Positions 28,265 through 37,779 are shown, counted from the stretch's first letter. The stretch: DNA of 64,000 nt from Ectobacillus sp. JY-23 (GCF_023022965.1 NZ_CP095462.1:868001-932000), one strand, 5' to 3'. Notes: generated by a model not told the origin, from the sequence alone. A program made the numbers and translations.

Positions 28265-29767
28265 TTATGTAAGCTGATAAATTGCTTTATATTTTTCTTC
28301 TAAATAATCCGCTAAATACGTAGCATTCAACCCTTCTCCTGTTACATCATGCAAGATATCAAGCGGCTTCTTTAATTTCCCATATTGATGAATGCGGTTT
28401 GTTAACCACTCACGAATGGGCTTAATGTCCCCTGCAGCAAGTAATTCATCAAAATGGGGTAAATCCTGCAGCATTTTATGTTTAAACTGCGCCGCATACA
28501 TATAACCAAGGGCATAGGAAGGAAAATAACCAAAATCACCGCCGGCCCAGTGCACGTCTTGCAATACACCTTGCGCATCAGTTTGCGGGCGAATGCCCAA
28601 ATATTGTTCCATTTTCTCATTCCAAACACGCGGCAAATCTTTCACTTCTAAATCTCCGTCAAACAGACCTTTTTCAATTTCATAACGTACCATAATATGT
28701 AGCGCATACGTCAGTTCATCTGCTTCAATTCGGATTAAAGACGGCTTCGATTCATTAATTGCATCGTAAAAATCATCTATTGACATATCATCAAACTGAC
28801 CTGAGCTATACGATTTTAACAGGCTGTAATTCTTATGCCAAAACTGTTTATTACGCCCGATAAAGTTTTCAAAAAATAATGACTGCGACTCATGAATCCC
28901 CATTGAGGTACCATCACAAAGCGGTGTTCCAACAAGTTCAGATGAGATATTCTGTTCGTATACCGCATGTCCACATTCATGAATAGTTCCAAATACAGCG
29001 GTACGAAAATCAGACTCGTCGTACTTCGTTGTAATACGCACATCTCCCGGGTTTAATGTAATAGCAAATGGATGTACCGTTTCATCCAGTCTACCTGCAT
29101 CAAAGTTGTAGTCCAATTGTCGAAGCAGTTCTAAGCTAAGTTCGCGCTGTTTCTCTTTTGGAAAGTATTCTTGCAAAGGCTTTGTTTTTAACATCTTGTT
29201 AGACGTTGCAATTTGTTTCACAAGCGGTACAATCCGCTCACGCAATTGACCAAACACACGGTCTAGCACCTCTGTTGTCATGCCTGGCTCATACATATCA
29301 AGAAGCGTATCATATTTATAGGTGTTATAGCCCCAATATTCAATAAACTTCTTCTTATAAGCAACAATTTCTTCTAAATAAGGTTGAAACATAGCAAAGT
29401 CCGATTGTTCCTTTGCTGTTTCCCATACACTCTCCGTCTTAGCCTGCAATTTAACATATGCTGTATATTCAGACTCTGGAATTTTCTTGTTCCGATCATA
29501 ATCTTTTTTACACTCTTCTAGCATTTTTTGTGTGTTAACAGACAATTCCTGTCCTTCTAGAGCGTTAAGATAGCCTTTCATCTCTTCAGAGGTTGACATA
29601 GCAAATATCTCTGTTGAAAGCATACTGATCACTTCAGAGCGTTGTTCTACACCATTTTTCGGAGCCCCTGTGCGCAGATCCCAAAACATTAGGTTTAACG
29701 CTTCTTCATAATTCATCATTTTTTTTACATAAGCTAAGAATTGTTGCTCTATTTCGTATATATTCAT
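28265..29767 (-). CDS. ypwA: M32 family carboxypeptidase (YpwA)
   Basis: 500 residues from the ATG at 29767 (AAAGGGGAG). Zinc motif HECGH within GTIHECGHAVYEQ, then HESQSLFFENF, both diagnostic of thermostable carboxypeptidase Taq-type enzymes. Cytosolic broad-specificity carboxypeptidase. Follows ypvA with a terminator between. Confidence 0.93.
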   Translation of the reverse strand: MNIYEIEQQFLAYVKKMMNYEEALNLMFWDLRTGAPKNGVEQRSEVISMLSTEIFAMSTSEEMKGYLNALEGQELSVNTQKMLEECKKDYDRNKKIPESEYTAYVKLQAKTESVWETAKEQSDFAMFQPYLEEIVAYKKKFIEYWGYNTYKYDTLLDMYEPGMTTEVLDRVFGQLRERIVPLVKQIATSNKMLKTKPLQEYFPKEKQRELSLELLRQLDYNFDAGRLDETVHPFAITLNPGDVRITTKYDESDFRTAVFGTIHECGHAVYEQNISSELVGTPLCDGTSMGIHESQSLFFENFIGRNKQFWHKNYSLLKSYSSGQFDDMSIDDFYDAINESKPSLIRIEADELTYALHIMVRYEIEKGLFDGDLEVKDLPRVWNEKMEQYLGIRPQTDAQGVLQDVHWAGGDFGYFPSYALGYMYAAQFKHKMLQDLPHFDELLAAGDIKPIREWLTNRIHQYGKLKKPLDILHDVTGEGLNATYLADYLEEKYKAIYQLT

Positions 29768-29814
29768 CTCAATCTCCCCTTTCATCTATGTTTAAGCATG
29801 AAAACAATTATAAA

Positions 29815-29842
29815 AAGAGCTTGGCAAGTCTACCAAGCTTAT
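29815..29842 (-). terminator. Intrinsic terminator of ypvA
   Basis: AAGCTTGG TAGACTTG CCAAGCTCTTTTTA on the minus strand, at the ypvA stop. Confidence 0.8.
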
Positions 29843-31767
29843 TGTAGCATTTCTCCAGCAACAGGCAATGCTTTCTTTACCGCTTCGGTTACTGCAGGCA
29901 ATTCATCTGCACCCAAGAAAATGGAAATTTTCCCCTCATCTTCACTTGTTCTGATAAGACGACCAATACCTTGACGCAAGCGTAAAATCATATACGGTAA
30001 ATCCACTTCTAAGAACGAGTTGGTGACACTGCTTCGCTTCGCTTCAAATACTGGATCATTCGGTGGATACGGTAATGACCAAATAATAACATGTGATAAT
30101 GAAGAACCCGGTATATCAAGTCCTTCCCATAAGTGAACTGCGCACAGCACTGTTTCTTCTTCGTTTTGGAAGCGAGAAACAAGCTGACTGATCTCTTGGT
30201 CACCTTCATACAAAAATGGTACGGTAACGTTATGTTGATCTATTTCCTGTTTAAACCGCTGCAATTCCTCTTTTGTGCGGAATAGGATTAATGTTCGTCC
30301 CTTTATTTTTTCAATCTCTCTGACTGCATAAGATACTTTCGCTGCAAAGGTTTCATTGTTTGGTAAATATACCTTCATTTGCTCCTCATAGTCAAACGGA
30401 GAGGCAACCGAGAAAGATAAGTAATCTGTCACGCCCATTGTTTTTGCCATAAAATCAAATGATGCATTTTCAGAAAGAGTGGCCGATGAGAAAATGTACG
30501 GAATATTTTTAGCAAATACTTTTTCACGAAGTACTTCCTCCACGGCACGCGGCATAATAATTAAAGTGAGTGCACCTTCACTTTCTTCTGCCCATGAAAT
30601 GACTTTATCTTCATGTATAAAAAGCTTTAGGGAGTGCTCCAACATATCTAAATGCTCGTCCACAATATTTAAATCATATTGATCAACTGTATACAACTCA
30701 CTTTCAAATACCAGCGCGTCGCCAATCTCTTCTACCTTTTTATAAAGACGTTTTGCTTCTCGAATTAAATTGTCTGTTCTAGCAATCTCTAAACGGTGCG
30801 AATCAGTTGCATTTGTATGTTGTTTTAGAGTGTAAAAGAAATCACTTGCTTGTGCAATCGAGTCTTCAATAAGCTCCGCAAACTCTTGGCGAATATCATT
30901 TTGCAGCAAGCGCGTCAATAAATCTTCCATCATAGTTTCTTTTAAACGATATGTTAATGCTTTTTGCGCTGCATATTCAACTAGATGACCCTCATCAAAA
31001 ATTACACAACTTCCTTCCGGCAGCAACGGGATTTGTCCTTCTCGCTTTCTTGCTTCAAACGTCCACACATGCTCCATAAAAAAGTCTTGTGAGCATATGA
31101 TAAGATCTGTCGCCTTACGATAGTAATCACGAGATAACGTTTGACCGCAGCGATGTCTTTTATCACAAGTGGAGCAATCCTGGAAATAATCAAAAGAAAC
31201 CTGTGACCACTCTTCATCGTTTAAAAGTGGATATTCTTTACGATCACCATACGGCTCAAAAGTCTGTAATGTGCCATGATCAAATACAAATTCTGGTAAA
31301 GTATCGTATGCATCCTCAATGGCTTCAGAAGGCATCCCTTCCATGACACCTTCAATTTTCTTTAAGCAAAGATAATTTTCCATCGATTTTGCTAAACGAA
31401 CATCTATATTTAAGTTAAGAGCACGCGATAATTTTGCGATATCTCCCTCTTCCTTCACCAATTGCTCTATCAGCGTTTCATCTGCACAAGCAATAATAGC
31501 AGGCTTTCCTGTATAACGCGCATAACAAATAGCATACAGCAAGTAAACAATCGTTTTTCCAGTGCCTACACCCGCTTCCGCAAACATGACTTTTTTCTCT
31601 CGAAATGCACGATCTAACTGGAACGCCATGAAAATTTGTTCATCACGAAGTTCAAATCCCGTTTCAGGTAAAATATCATAAAATACATCGCCAATCCACT
31701 CATTCAATTTTTCATAAAAGTTGTCTTGTTTTCCAACTTCAAATGGAAGCTTTTCTCGTATCACCAT
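29839..31767 (-). CDS. ypvA: XPD/DinG-family ATP-dependent DNA helicase YpvA
   Basis: 642 residues. Walker A AEAGVGTGKTI, DEGH box, motif VI RQGIGRLIRTSEDEG. Four cysteines in XPD-like order (one in NYLCLKK, three in DCSTCDKRHRCG) suggest an iron-sulphur cluster. It lacks the exonuclease domain of the second DinG-like gene (47801). ATG with GGAGGAG. Confidence 0.88.
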   Translation of the reverse strand: MVIREKLPFEVGKQDNFYEKLNEWIGDVFYDILPETGFELRDEQIFMAFQLDRAFREKKVMFAEAGVGTGKTIVYLLYAICYARYTGKPAIIACADETLIEQLVKEEGDIAKLSRALNLNIDVRLAKSMENYLCLKKIEGVMEGMPSEAIEDAYDTLPEFVFDHGTLQTFEPYGDRKEYPLLNDEEWSQVSFDYFQDCSTCDKRHRCGQTLSRDYYRKATDLIICSQDFFMEHVWTFEARKREGQIPLLPEGSCVIFDEGHLVEYAAQKALTYRLKETMMEDLLTRLLQNDIRQEFAELIEDSIAQASDFFYTLKQHTNATDSHRLEIARTDNLIREAKRLYKKVEEIGDALVFESELYTVDQYDLNIVDEHLDMLEHSLKLFIHEDKVISWAEESEGALTLIIMPRAVEEVLREKVFAKNIPYIFSSATLSENASFDFMAKTMGVTDYLSFSVASPFDYEEQMKVYLPNNETFAAKVSYAVREIEKIKGRTLILFRTKEELQRFKQEIDQHNVTVPFLYEGDQEISQLVSRFQNEEETVLCAVHLWEGLDIPGSSLSHVIIWSLPYPPNDPVFEAKRSSVTNSFLEVDLPYMILRLRQGIGRLIRTSEDEGKISIFLGADELPAVTEAVKKALPVAGEMLQ

Positions 31768-31790
31768 AGTCTCCTCCAGCTACATAAAAT

Positions 31791-31824
31791 GTAAAAAGTT
31801 TTCCGCAACAGGAAAACTTTTTAC
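31791..31824 (-). terminator. Intrinsic terminator of the 57-aa gene
   Basis: Perfect 14-bp stem GTAAAAAGTTTTCC / GGAAAACTTTTTAC around GCAACA, beginning at the gene's stop. Confidence 0.88.
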
Positions 31825-31994
31825 TCTATGATATATTTTAAATATTGGGCCTCCACAAGTGTTTCATGTGATAGCGCCATTAAGTATTGCTCCTTAGCAA
31901 TCTCTAGCTCATGACAAGCATTTTCTGTAATAACACGCTGCGTATGATGAATGGCCCTCTGAATCATATCAAATTCAATAAAACGATCTCGCAT
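31821..31994 (-). CDS. Small helical protein, 57 aa (yptA position)
   Basis: ATG at 31994 with a strong AAGGGAGGA site. Product starts MRDRFIEFDMIQRAIHHTQR, is rich in Glu/His/Tyr and wholly helical. It occupies the place of yptA in B. subtilis, between ypvA and ypsC; I cannot confirm homology. Bounded by a terminator. Confidence 0.7.
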   Translation of the reverse strand: MRDRFIEFDMIQRAIHHTQRVITENACHELEIAKEQYLMALSHETLVEAQYLKYIIE

Positions 31995-32057
31995 CAAACA
32001 ATCCTCCCTTACAAGTAAGCATAATAAACAGTATACGTACTTTTCGGGAGTCTTATG

Positions 32058-33194
32058 CTATTGCTTTGGTGGTCGTTTTCCAAAGTATTGATAGTAATCG
32101 GTACGTATAAACCCGTTAAATAATTTGCGCTTCTTGGAAGCGGCTTTTCCATAAAACGCTTCGAACTGTTCATGACTGGTCAATACATATACAGACCATG
32201 TATCAAGTGCTGTAAAGACACGACCAAAATCGGTATATAGTTTTTCCACAAGGGGCTTTTCACTTAAACGTTCTCCATATGGGGGATTCGTCACAACATA
32301 GCCGTATTCCTCTTTTGTTGTAAAATCCTTAACCTGCATTTGTTTAAAACTGATAGAGTCACCGAGCCCAATTTCATCTGCATTATCTTGCGACACGCGG
32401 ACCATGCGATGATCAATATCAGAGCCGATAATTTCAAGAGGTTGATCATATTTGGCCAAATCTTCTGCCTCTTGGCGAGCAAGGTTCCATCGCTCCTTAC
32501 CAATCCAATCCCAATTTTCAGATGCAAATGTTCTATTGGAACCCGGTGCAATATTTTGTCCAATCATGGCCGCCTCGATAGGGATTGTACCAGATCCACA
32601 AAACGGATCGACAAACGGCCTATCTGCTTGCCAGTTGGTGAGCATAATTAAAGCCGATGCAAGCGTTTCTTTCAGTGGTGCTTCGCCTTGTCCAACTCGA
32701 TAGCCACGCTTATGTAACCCAATGCCACTCGCATCGATTGTCAGTGTAGCCACATCTTTTAAAAGAGCTACTTCAATGCGATATAAAGGCCCTGTCTCTT
32801 CAAACCATGTAGAGCGCTTATACGTATGGCGTAACTTTTCTACTACTGCCTTTTTCACAATACCTTGACAATCCGGGACACTAAATAATTTTGATTTAAC
32901 AGACTTTCCGATAACAGGAAACTCAGCGTTTTCCGGGATATAATCGTCCCAGTTCAAAGCTTTTGTTTTTTCAAACAACTCATCAAAGGTAGTAGCTTTA
33001 AACTCTCCTACTTTAATTTTAATACGATCTGCCGTACGCAACCACAAATTGGCACGGCAAATAGCATCTATATTAGCTTCAAACGTAACTTTGCCATTAT
33101 CTACTTGACACTCATAACCAAGATCACGAACTTCACGAGCAACAAGTGCTTCTAAGCCCATAGCAGCTGTTGCAATTAATGTAATTTTATTCAT
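32058..33194 (-). CDS. ypsC: RlmL-type RNA guanine-N2 methyltransferase YpsC
   Basis: 378 residues from the ATG at 33194 (TAGGAGA); upstream in-frame codons are ignored. N-terminal ferredoxin-like/THUMP region (about 40-150) then a Rossmann methyltransferase with FVDPFCGSGTIPIEAA and catalytic NPPYGERL. Family members methylate G2445 of 23S rRNA. It precedes the RNase P RNA gene's terminator. Confidence 0.9.
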   Translation of the reverse strand: MNKITLIATAAMGLEALVAREVRDLGYECQVDNGKVTFEANIDAICRANLWLRTADRIKIKVGEFKATTFDELFEKTKALNWDDYIPENAEFPVIGKSVKSKLFSVPDCQGIVKKAVVEKLRHTYKRSTWFEETGPLYRIEVALLKDVATLTIDASGIGLHKRGYRVGQGEAPLKETLASALIMLTNWQADRPFVDPFCGSGTIPIEAAMIGQNIAPGSNRTFASENWDWIGKERWNLARQEAEDLAKYDQPLEIIGSDIDHRMVRVSQDNADEIGLGDSISFKQMQVKDFTTKEEYGYVVTNPPYGERLSEKPLVEKLYTDFGRVFTALDTWSVYVLTSHEQFEAFYGKAASKKRKLFNGFIRTDYYQYFGKRPPKQ

Positions 33195-33263
33195 GTACAG
33201 TCTCCTAACAACCAAAACTTCTTTACCATTGTAACTCAATATGTACGTATTCATACAGCGCAC

Positions 33264-33290
33264 AAAAAGCTCTCCTTTAGGAGAGCTGTA
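33264..33290 (-). terminator. Terminator of rnpB
   Basis: AGCTCTCCT / AGGAGAGCT stem then TTTTTG on the minus strand. Confidence 0.85.
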
Positions 33291-33306
33291 TTTCGTGATG
33301 TTGGTT

Positions 33307-33699
33307 TCATAACGTTTTGTAAGCCATGTTCTGTACCTTAGTACTGCAAGCGGCTCCCGCCTCGTACGCCAGTGGTGATCATCTATCTACAGATGAAGTA
33401 TCTGTTCTTCTTCCTCGTTCATTTCCTTGAAGAAGATGCCCCTACCATAATTTGGGTTTCTCGCTCGTGGGGTTTACCTCGTTCCACTCCCTTCATTTCT
33501 TCTGGGACTACGTCACTGTGGCACTTTAAGGGTAGTCTAACCATATCCAAAGACTTAGGTTATTTTCCCGCCGTTAGCCTTAAAGGCTACCCTAGCTTAT
33601 GACTTCGCTAGGCACGAACACTACGATCATCTCAGACCGTGCGAGCATGGACTTTCCTCTACAGCTTGCGCTGCAGCGATCACCCAAACGTCATGACAA
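33307..33699 (-). ncRNA. rnpB: RNase P RNA, type B
   Basis: Catalytic RNA of tRNA 5' processing. On the minus strand it has the conserved blocks GAGGAAAGTCCATGCTCGC, AGCGAAGTCATAAGCTAGG, GAAACCC, and ATGGCTTACAAAACGTTATG at the 3' end. The 5' CATGACGTTT pairs with 3' AAACGTTATG to form P1. About 393 bases, the usual type B size and position between ypsC and gpsB. Ends are approximate to a few bases. Confidence 0.95.
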
Positions 33700-33750
33700 C
33701 AGTTATTATAGCGCAAGAACAAATAAATTGCAACCTCATTTTTATACCTG

Positions 33751-34065
33751 TTAATCGTATAGCTTACTACCAAATACAGCCTTCTCCAAATTCGATAGTC
33801 TACGCAGAATATCAGTATTAGTATTATTGTACACAGGAGGGGTAGATGCGACTGGTGATGGCTTTAATTTCTGTTCTTCAAGCAATCGCTTCAATCTGGC
33901 ATTTTCCTGTTGCAAACTCTCCAATTCCTGATGAAATGTTTCATAATCTTTAATAACCATATCCAAGAATTTATCAACTTCTTCTTGTTGATAGCCGCGA
34001 ATTCCTGTTTTAAATTCTTTTTCTAAAATTTCTTTCGCTGTTAATTTTAATTTATCGGAAAGCAT
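33751..34065 (-). CDS. gpsB: Cell division protein GpsB
   Basis: 104 residues from the ATG at 34065 (GAGGTG, six bases). DivIVA-like N-terminus: [20 protein letters not shown] and [12 protein letters not shown], then coiled coil (about 40-70) and a short C-terminal helix. GpsB shuttles PBP1 (ponA, in this window) between septum and side wall. Confidence 0.95.
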   Translation of the reverse strand: MLSDKLKLTAKEILEKEFKTGIRGYQQEEVDKFLDMVIKDYETFHQELESLQQENARLKRLLEEQKLKPSPVASTPPVYNNTNTDILRRLSNLEKAVFGSKLYD

Positions 34066-34160
34066 TTCTCTCACCTCAAATCATCAAAACTTAAATATGT
34101 AACGTACTCAAGCATATTTTACCATTCTGGCAGTTGTTTGTACAATCTCTTCTTATTATG

Positions 34161-34712
34161 TTACTCCCATTCTTGCTGTTTCCATTGTTCCTCTTCCATA
34201 ATACTTTGCAGCTCTGCAAAGTCAATTAAGTAGCACGGATAATTCTGTTGCTTACGGGCTTCTTGTACCATAAACTTAGGACTGCCTTCCTTTTCTTCAT
34301 CGTACACCGCTACAAGCGCTTCACTCTTTTCAATAAAAAAGCGGGTTTTCATTTGAAATTGTTGGGGATGCTCATATTTCTTCTTCGTAATACTATCTAT
34401 ATGATCTACTTGCGACATCACGAATTCGTAGTATTCTTTATTTGCTTCATTCCATTTTTCCTCCTGCTCTAAAAAAGGAGTAAACACACCCACCTTTAAT
34501 TCAGGAAAATCCATTTGCAACTCAAATACCACTTCTGCAGCCCAAAGCTCTACACCTAACTGTCCGCTAATTATCACCCACTCTAAGCCCTCTTCAAGAA
34601 AAGAAAGCAAAGCATGACGAATTGCTGTTTTTATATATGCTATTGCGGGATGCTTTTGAGAAAAAATACCTATTTCAAATGGTTTATACCCTGTTACTGC
34701 AAGTATTCTCAT
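34161..34712 (-). CDS. ypsA: SLOG-family protein YpsA (DUF1273)
   Basis: 183 residues, Rossmann-like SLOG fold ([26 protein letters not shown], then [19 protein letters not shown]). Related to DprA/LOG; in Bacillus and Staphylococcus it affects cell division. ATG with GGGGAG. Follows gpsB in the opposite order from expression: ypsA is upstream. Confidence 0.88.
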   Translation of the reverse strand: MRILAVTGYKPFEIGIFSQKHPAIAYIKTAIRHALLSFLEEGLEWVIISGQLGVELWAAEVVFELQMDFPELKVGVFTPFLEQEEKWNEANKEYYEFVMSQVDHIDSITKKKYEHPQQFQMKTRFFIEKSEALVAVYDEEKEGSPKFMVQEARKQQNYPCYLIDFAELQSIMEEEQWKQQEWE

Positions 34713-34849
34713 ACATACTCCCCTTCTTTAATATAGTAAGGGCTCTAAAGTTCTCTGCTAATTTCTACTATAAGGGTTCGCCTATTCACTTCAAACAACA
34801 AGTTCCCATTATTAATACTAAACCTTAACATAACCGTTTTAAAAAGGAA

Positions 34850-34876
34850 AAGAACCAGCGATGCTGGCTCTTTCTG
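34850..34876 (-). terminator. Intrinsic terminator of cotD
   Basis: AGAGCCAGC ATC GCTGGTTCT then TTTCCTTTTT on the minus strand. Confidence 0.82.
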
Positions 34877-34878
34877 TT

Positions 34879-35358
34879 TTACTTTTTAAACATACCGCCA
34901 ACCATGTTTGCATTTGGGCCCATATTTCCTGTTGCGGCACCTGCTACTTGACCACCAGGACCAAAACCAGGACCGAAACCAGGACCGAAGCCAGGACCGA
35001 AGCCAGGCGCCATAGCACCTGCTACTTGACCACCAGGACCGAAGCCAGGACCGAAGCCAGGCGCCATAGCACCTGCTACTTGACCTGGTACAAACGGTGC
35101 TGGACCAAAACCAGGAACGTTTGTCTGTTGCACTTGCGTCACAGCTGATTGTGTTTGCGGGAAGTAATGTTGGTTTTGAATAGTTTGATTATTAACAATT
35201 GTCGTGTGTGTTGGATGAATGTGTGGTACAACTGTTGTAGAAAATGTGTTTGTGACACAATGCTTTGTCGGATGGACGACAGGTGGCAATGTGTTTACCG
35301 GCCCTGTTACAGCCGGAGAAACGAAGGAAGGCCCTCCAAAACAAGGATTACAATACAT
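34879..35358 (-). CDS. cotD: CotD-family spore coat protein with GFGPG repeats
   Basis: 159 residues. The N-terminal half has the CotD pattern (VVHPTKHCVTNTF, VVPHIHPTHTTIVNNQ, HYFP). The C-terminal half is repetitive: GGQVAGA three times and GFGPG at least seven times. This tail is absent from B. subtilis CotD, which is about 75 residues. Strong GGAGAGGAG site. Expected late, mother-cell expression (known for cotD). Confidence 0.85.
   Translation of the reverse strand: MYCNPCFGGPSFVSPAVTGPVNTLPPVVHPTKHCVTNTFSTTVVPHIHPTHTTIVNNQTIQNQHYFPQTQSAVTQVQQTNVPGFGPAPFVPGQVAGAMAPGFGPGFGPGGQVAGAMAPGFGPGFGPGFGPGFGPGGQVAGAATGNMGPNANMVGGMFKK
34928..35085. repeat. In-gene tandem repeat in cotD
   Basis: Units of GGACCGAAGCCA (plus strand) and a longer unit ending GGCGCCATAGCACCTGCTAC recur several times, encoding GFGPG and GGQVAGAMAP. 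Copy number probably varies between strains. Confidence 0.85.
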
Positions 35359-35442
35359 ATTTTTTTCTCCTCTCCATCAAATGTACTTACACTTTACAAT
35401 ATGACAGAGTTCTGATGCTTGCCTGATACAAACACCTATTTC

Positions 35443-35541
35443 TTAAGAGAAAATAGTGTACAAAACATGTTTAAAGTTCGTAAATACCAAAAACGTCAGC
35501 GTTATCATCGCAAAGAACATGTATAAGATTGCTTTCTTCAC
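35443..35541 (-). CDS. 32-residue single-span membrane peptide
   Basis: GTG at 35541 with GGAGAGG six bases before; TAA at 35443. Starts KKAILYMFFAMITLTFLVF after the initiator and ends YTIFS: basic N-terminus then one membrane helix. Lies between two spore coat-type genes (cotD and yppG), so a sporulation role is possible but unproven. Confidence 0.6.
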   Translation of the reverse strand: MKKAILYMFFAMITLTFLVFTNFKHVLYTIFS

Positions 35542-35793
35542 GTTTTCCCTCTCCATTTATAAATAGTCTACACAAGATATAATTTTAAAACGTAATAAGA
35601 TGACAGACAACCTTTTTATAGAACGAAAAAATAAATTTATTTATTTAGAATTTTCAAAAAATAAATATAAAACCCCCATCGTTTTTATATTCTATAATAT
35701 TAATTATATAATTTAAGTTCTTTTTTAAGAACAAAATTTGTTATAACTCTATGTTATTTGTTAATTCTTTACATGCATAGTTACTTTATAAAA

Positions 35794-35816
35794 ATAAAGG
35801 GCAGGTATTGCCCTTT
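35794..35816 (-). terminator. Intrinsic terminator of the yppG-like gene
   Basis: AAAGGGCA ATACC TGCCCTTT then ATTTTTATAAAG on the minus strand. Confidence 0.78.
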
Positions 35817-36169
35817 TACTTAATAAAAAATCCCCCTACCTGCTTGACAAGCCCAGTAACTTGATTCATTGCATTCATCATTTGCCCTGCTGTATTCATC
35901 ATTTTATTAATGTCATAATTACCATCAGCCGTTTTGAATTGAGATACTACACTGGAAAATTGCCCTTGTTGTTGTTTTTTATAATTTTGTTTGTTCATGG
36001 TTGGATACGGTGTATAGGGATTCCAAGCGGCTTGAGGCTGCGGCGGATAAAACATAGGTGAATTCATCTGCGATATTTGAAAGGGCTGATAATAGTTAAC
36101 TTGTGGGGCTTGATACGGTTCGAATGGGTGCATATTGTACATATAAGGACCTTGTTGATGCGGAAACAT
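35816..36169 (-). CDS. yppG: YppG-like spore coat protein
   Basis: 117 residues from the ATG at 36169 (GGGAGGGA). Pro/Tyr/Gln-rich first half (PYMYNMHPFEPYQAPQ) and a conserved helical tail (FKTADGNYDINKMM, QVTGLVKQVGGFF). Fits YppG-like coat proteins of Bacillus; the related YqfQ/VrrA family is an alternative. Same position as yppG. Confidence 0.75.
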   Translation of the reverse strand: MFPHQQGPYMYNMHPFEPYQAPQVNYYQPFQISQMNSPMFYPPQPQAAWNPYTPYPTMNKQNYKKQQQGQFSSVVSQFKTADGNYDINKMMNTAGQMMNAMNQVTGLVKQVGGFFIK

Positions 36170-36508
36170 ACTCTTCCCTCCCATTGTCATATTTATAATT
36201 AGAATATGAAAAAAGGGCGGATAGGTAACTGTATGTAAGGAATTTTTCAAAGGAAATCCTATAACTAGAACTATTGTTTTTACGTACATGTAGGAAACTC
36301 AAGAACAAGTTATTTTAGCCTGTAACTTTACAATAGATTTTGTCGTCATACAATTTATAATCTAAAATTCATCTTGATGCATATATTACATATGAGTTGC
36401 TATATATGTCTATCCTTGTCGGAATTCTAAATTTTTAAAATTTATTTAATAATAGCGTTTTCATGTTACGATACATATGAAAGTCAATTCTTTAAGGGGG
36501 TTAAAAGA
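36170..36508. other. Divergent promoter region yppG/yppF
   Basis: About 340 AT-rich bases. It must hold promoters for both genes. I could not settle on a good -35/-10 pair, and see no gene or repeat. Confidence 0.35.
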
Positions 36509-36718
36509 ATGACATTGGGAGAGCTTCGTACATTATTTATTGGATTAAAGCAATATGAGCCTGTAGATTCAAACGAATTGCTCGATTTTGCACGACAACG
36601 CTATTTAAAGGGAGAGATAGCTTTACTTCAATATCGTGATATGATTCGTGAATTGGAAGCATTAGGTGCAAAAAAGCCAGACTATGAATTAGAAGGTATC
36701 ATTCACTCACACATATAA
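36509..36718 (+). CDS. yppF: YppF-like protein
   Basis: 69 residues, helical (GELRTLFIGLKQYEPVD, LEALGAKKPDYELE). Small Bacillus family, function unknown. AAGGGGGT site seven or so bases before the ATG. A shared terminator separates it from yppE. Confidence 0.75.
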   Translation: MTLGELRTLFIGLKQYEPVDSNELLDFARQRYLKGEIALLQYRDMIRELEALGAKKPDYELEGIIHSHI

Positions 36719-36748
36719 AAAACTTTGCGCGTACGCGCAAAGTTTTTT
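36717..36748. terminator. Bidirectional terminator yppF/yppE
   Basis: AAAAAACTTTGCGCG TA CGCGCAAAGTTTTTT, perfect, T-run on both exits. Confidence 0.92.
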
Positions 36749-36752
36749 ACTG

Positions 36753-37097
36753 TTAATTCACTTCGTCAATGATGTTGTTTAGAACATATGCAATAGCTCT
36801 ATGTGTTTCTAAAAACCGCCTTACCTTCGTATGGGGCATAAAGCATTCTAATGCGTTTCGCTGCAAATTTTCATAGGCCTGCTCAATCTGTATAATATGA
36901 ATAAAACGAGGTTTTTCTGCACGCACCCATTCCACAGCTTCTTTTTTCCATTTTTTTACCAATTCATCAGTTTGCTCTACAAAAGGCTTAATATCTGTAT
37001 AAAAATCTGCTGTTTGTTCCATTCTTTTATAAAATATCTTTAGTATTTCCTCATTCTTTTGAAAAACTTCATTCGTATAAAATAATAATTGACTCAC
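36753..37097 (-). CDS. yppE: YppE-like protein (DUF1798)
   Basis: 114 residues from a GTG at 37097 after AAAGGTGA. Four-helix bundle pattern (QLLFYTNEVFQKNEEILKIF; VRAEKPRFIHIIQIEQAYEN). DUF1798, unknown function. Follows the 80-aa gene by 13 bases. Confidence 0.8.
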   Translation of the reverse strand: MSQLLFYTNEVFQKNEEILKIFYKRMEQTADFYTDIKPFVEQTDELVKKWKKEAVEWVRAEKPRFIHIIQIEQAYENLQRNALECFMPHTKVRRFLETHRAIAYVLNNIIDEVN

Positions 37098-37110
37098 ATT
37101 CTCACCTTTT

Positions 37111-37353
37111 CTATACAACAGGCAGGGCATGCATATATGTTTTGAGCCACCAACCTTCCTCGGAATGACGTGTTAGCTTCTCTTCCATGTGGTTGACCCG
37201 TACTGCAATAATTTCAGCATACTCCAAAACCTGATTTTCTTTATATTGTAACGCATGATTAACACGCAATGCTATGTTTGTTTCTAATAGATCAAAGCTG
37301 CTAATTAGCTCCTCCATTTGTTGCAGTGCACTTTCTTTAGGAACTACCTTCAT
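37111..37353 (-). CDS. Small helical protein, 80 aa (yppD position)
   Basis: ATG at 37353 with GGGAGG. Starts MKVVPKESALQQMEELISSF; then helices and a Trp pair (EEGWWLKTYM). Sits where yppD lies in B. subtilis, likely cotranscribed with yppE. I cannot verify the family. Confidence 0.65.
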   Translation of the reverse strand: MKVVPKESALQQMEELISSFDLLETNIALRVNHALQYKENQVLEYAEIIAVRVNHMEEKLTRHSEEGWWLKTYMHALPVV

Positions 37354-37511
37354 AATCGATACCTCCCTTAACTTGTTATTATTCATATTCTGTCTACACA
37401 AATGCACTCCCTTCATGTATGACAAAACTAGTTTCCATTCGGCAAAGAAAGTGTTTTTTCTCCGCATGTTTTACAACCAATCGGCAAAAATACATACAGG
37501 AGGTGTTTAAC

Positions 37512-37619
37512 ATGGCAAAAAACAAGTCTGAAAACAAAAAAAAGCAAGATAAAAGCAAACAACAAGCACCACACACAGGCGACAAAAAGCTAGATGGACC
37601 TAACTTCCCAGCAACCTAG
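37512..37619 (+). CDS. sspM: Acid-soluble spore protein SspM
   Basis: 35 residues, Lys/Gln-rich, ending DKKLDGPNFPAT; the KKLxGPNxPxT end is that of SspM, a minor spore-core protein. Strong AGGAGGT site. Divergent from the 80-aa gene, same neighbours as in B. subtilis. Confidence 0.85.
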   Translation: MAKNKSENKKKQDKSKQQAPHTGDKKLDGPNFPAT

Positions 37620-37696
37620 ACAAGCGAAGGTGACAACTTAGACACATATCCGAGGTTCTCAAACCGATGGAGCTAGTCACTTCAAACAAACCTTGC

Positions 37697-37728
37697 AAAA
37701 AAGCAAGAGCACCTGCTCTTGCTTTTTA
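37697..37728. terminator. Terminator between sspM and yppC
   Basis: AAAAAGCAAGAGC ACCT GCTCTTGCTTTTT, T-run on both sides. Confidence 0.85.
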
Positions 37729-37779
37729 CATATTACGAAAGAAGTCTTCCCTTCAAGAGCTGGCTAATTGGTGGGGAGT

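Noticed and set aside
34928-35085. Possible CRISPR array
   Set aside because: Repeats are directly adjacent, without unique spacers, and lie in a coding frame.
34861-35148. Arg/Thr-repeat frame opposite cotD
   Set aside because: Repeats are the complement of the cotD GFGPG DNA repeats.
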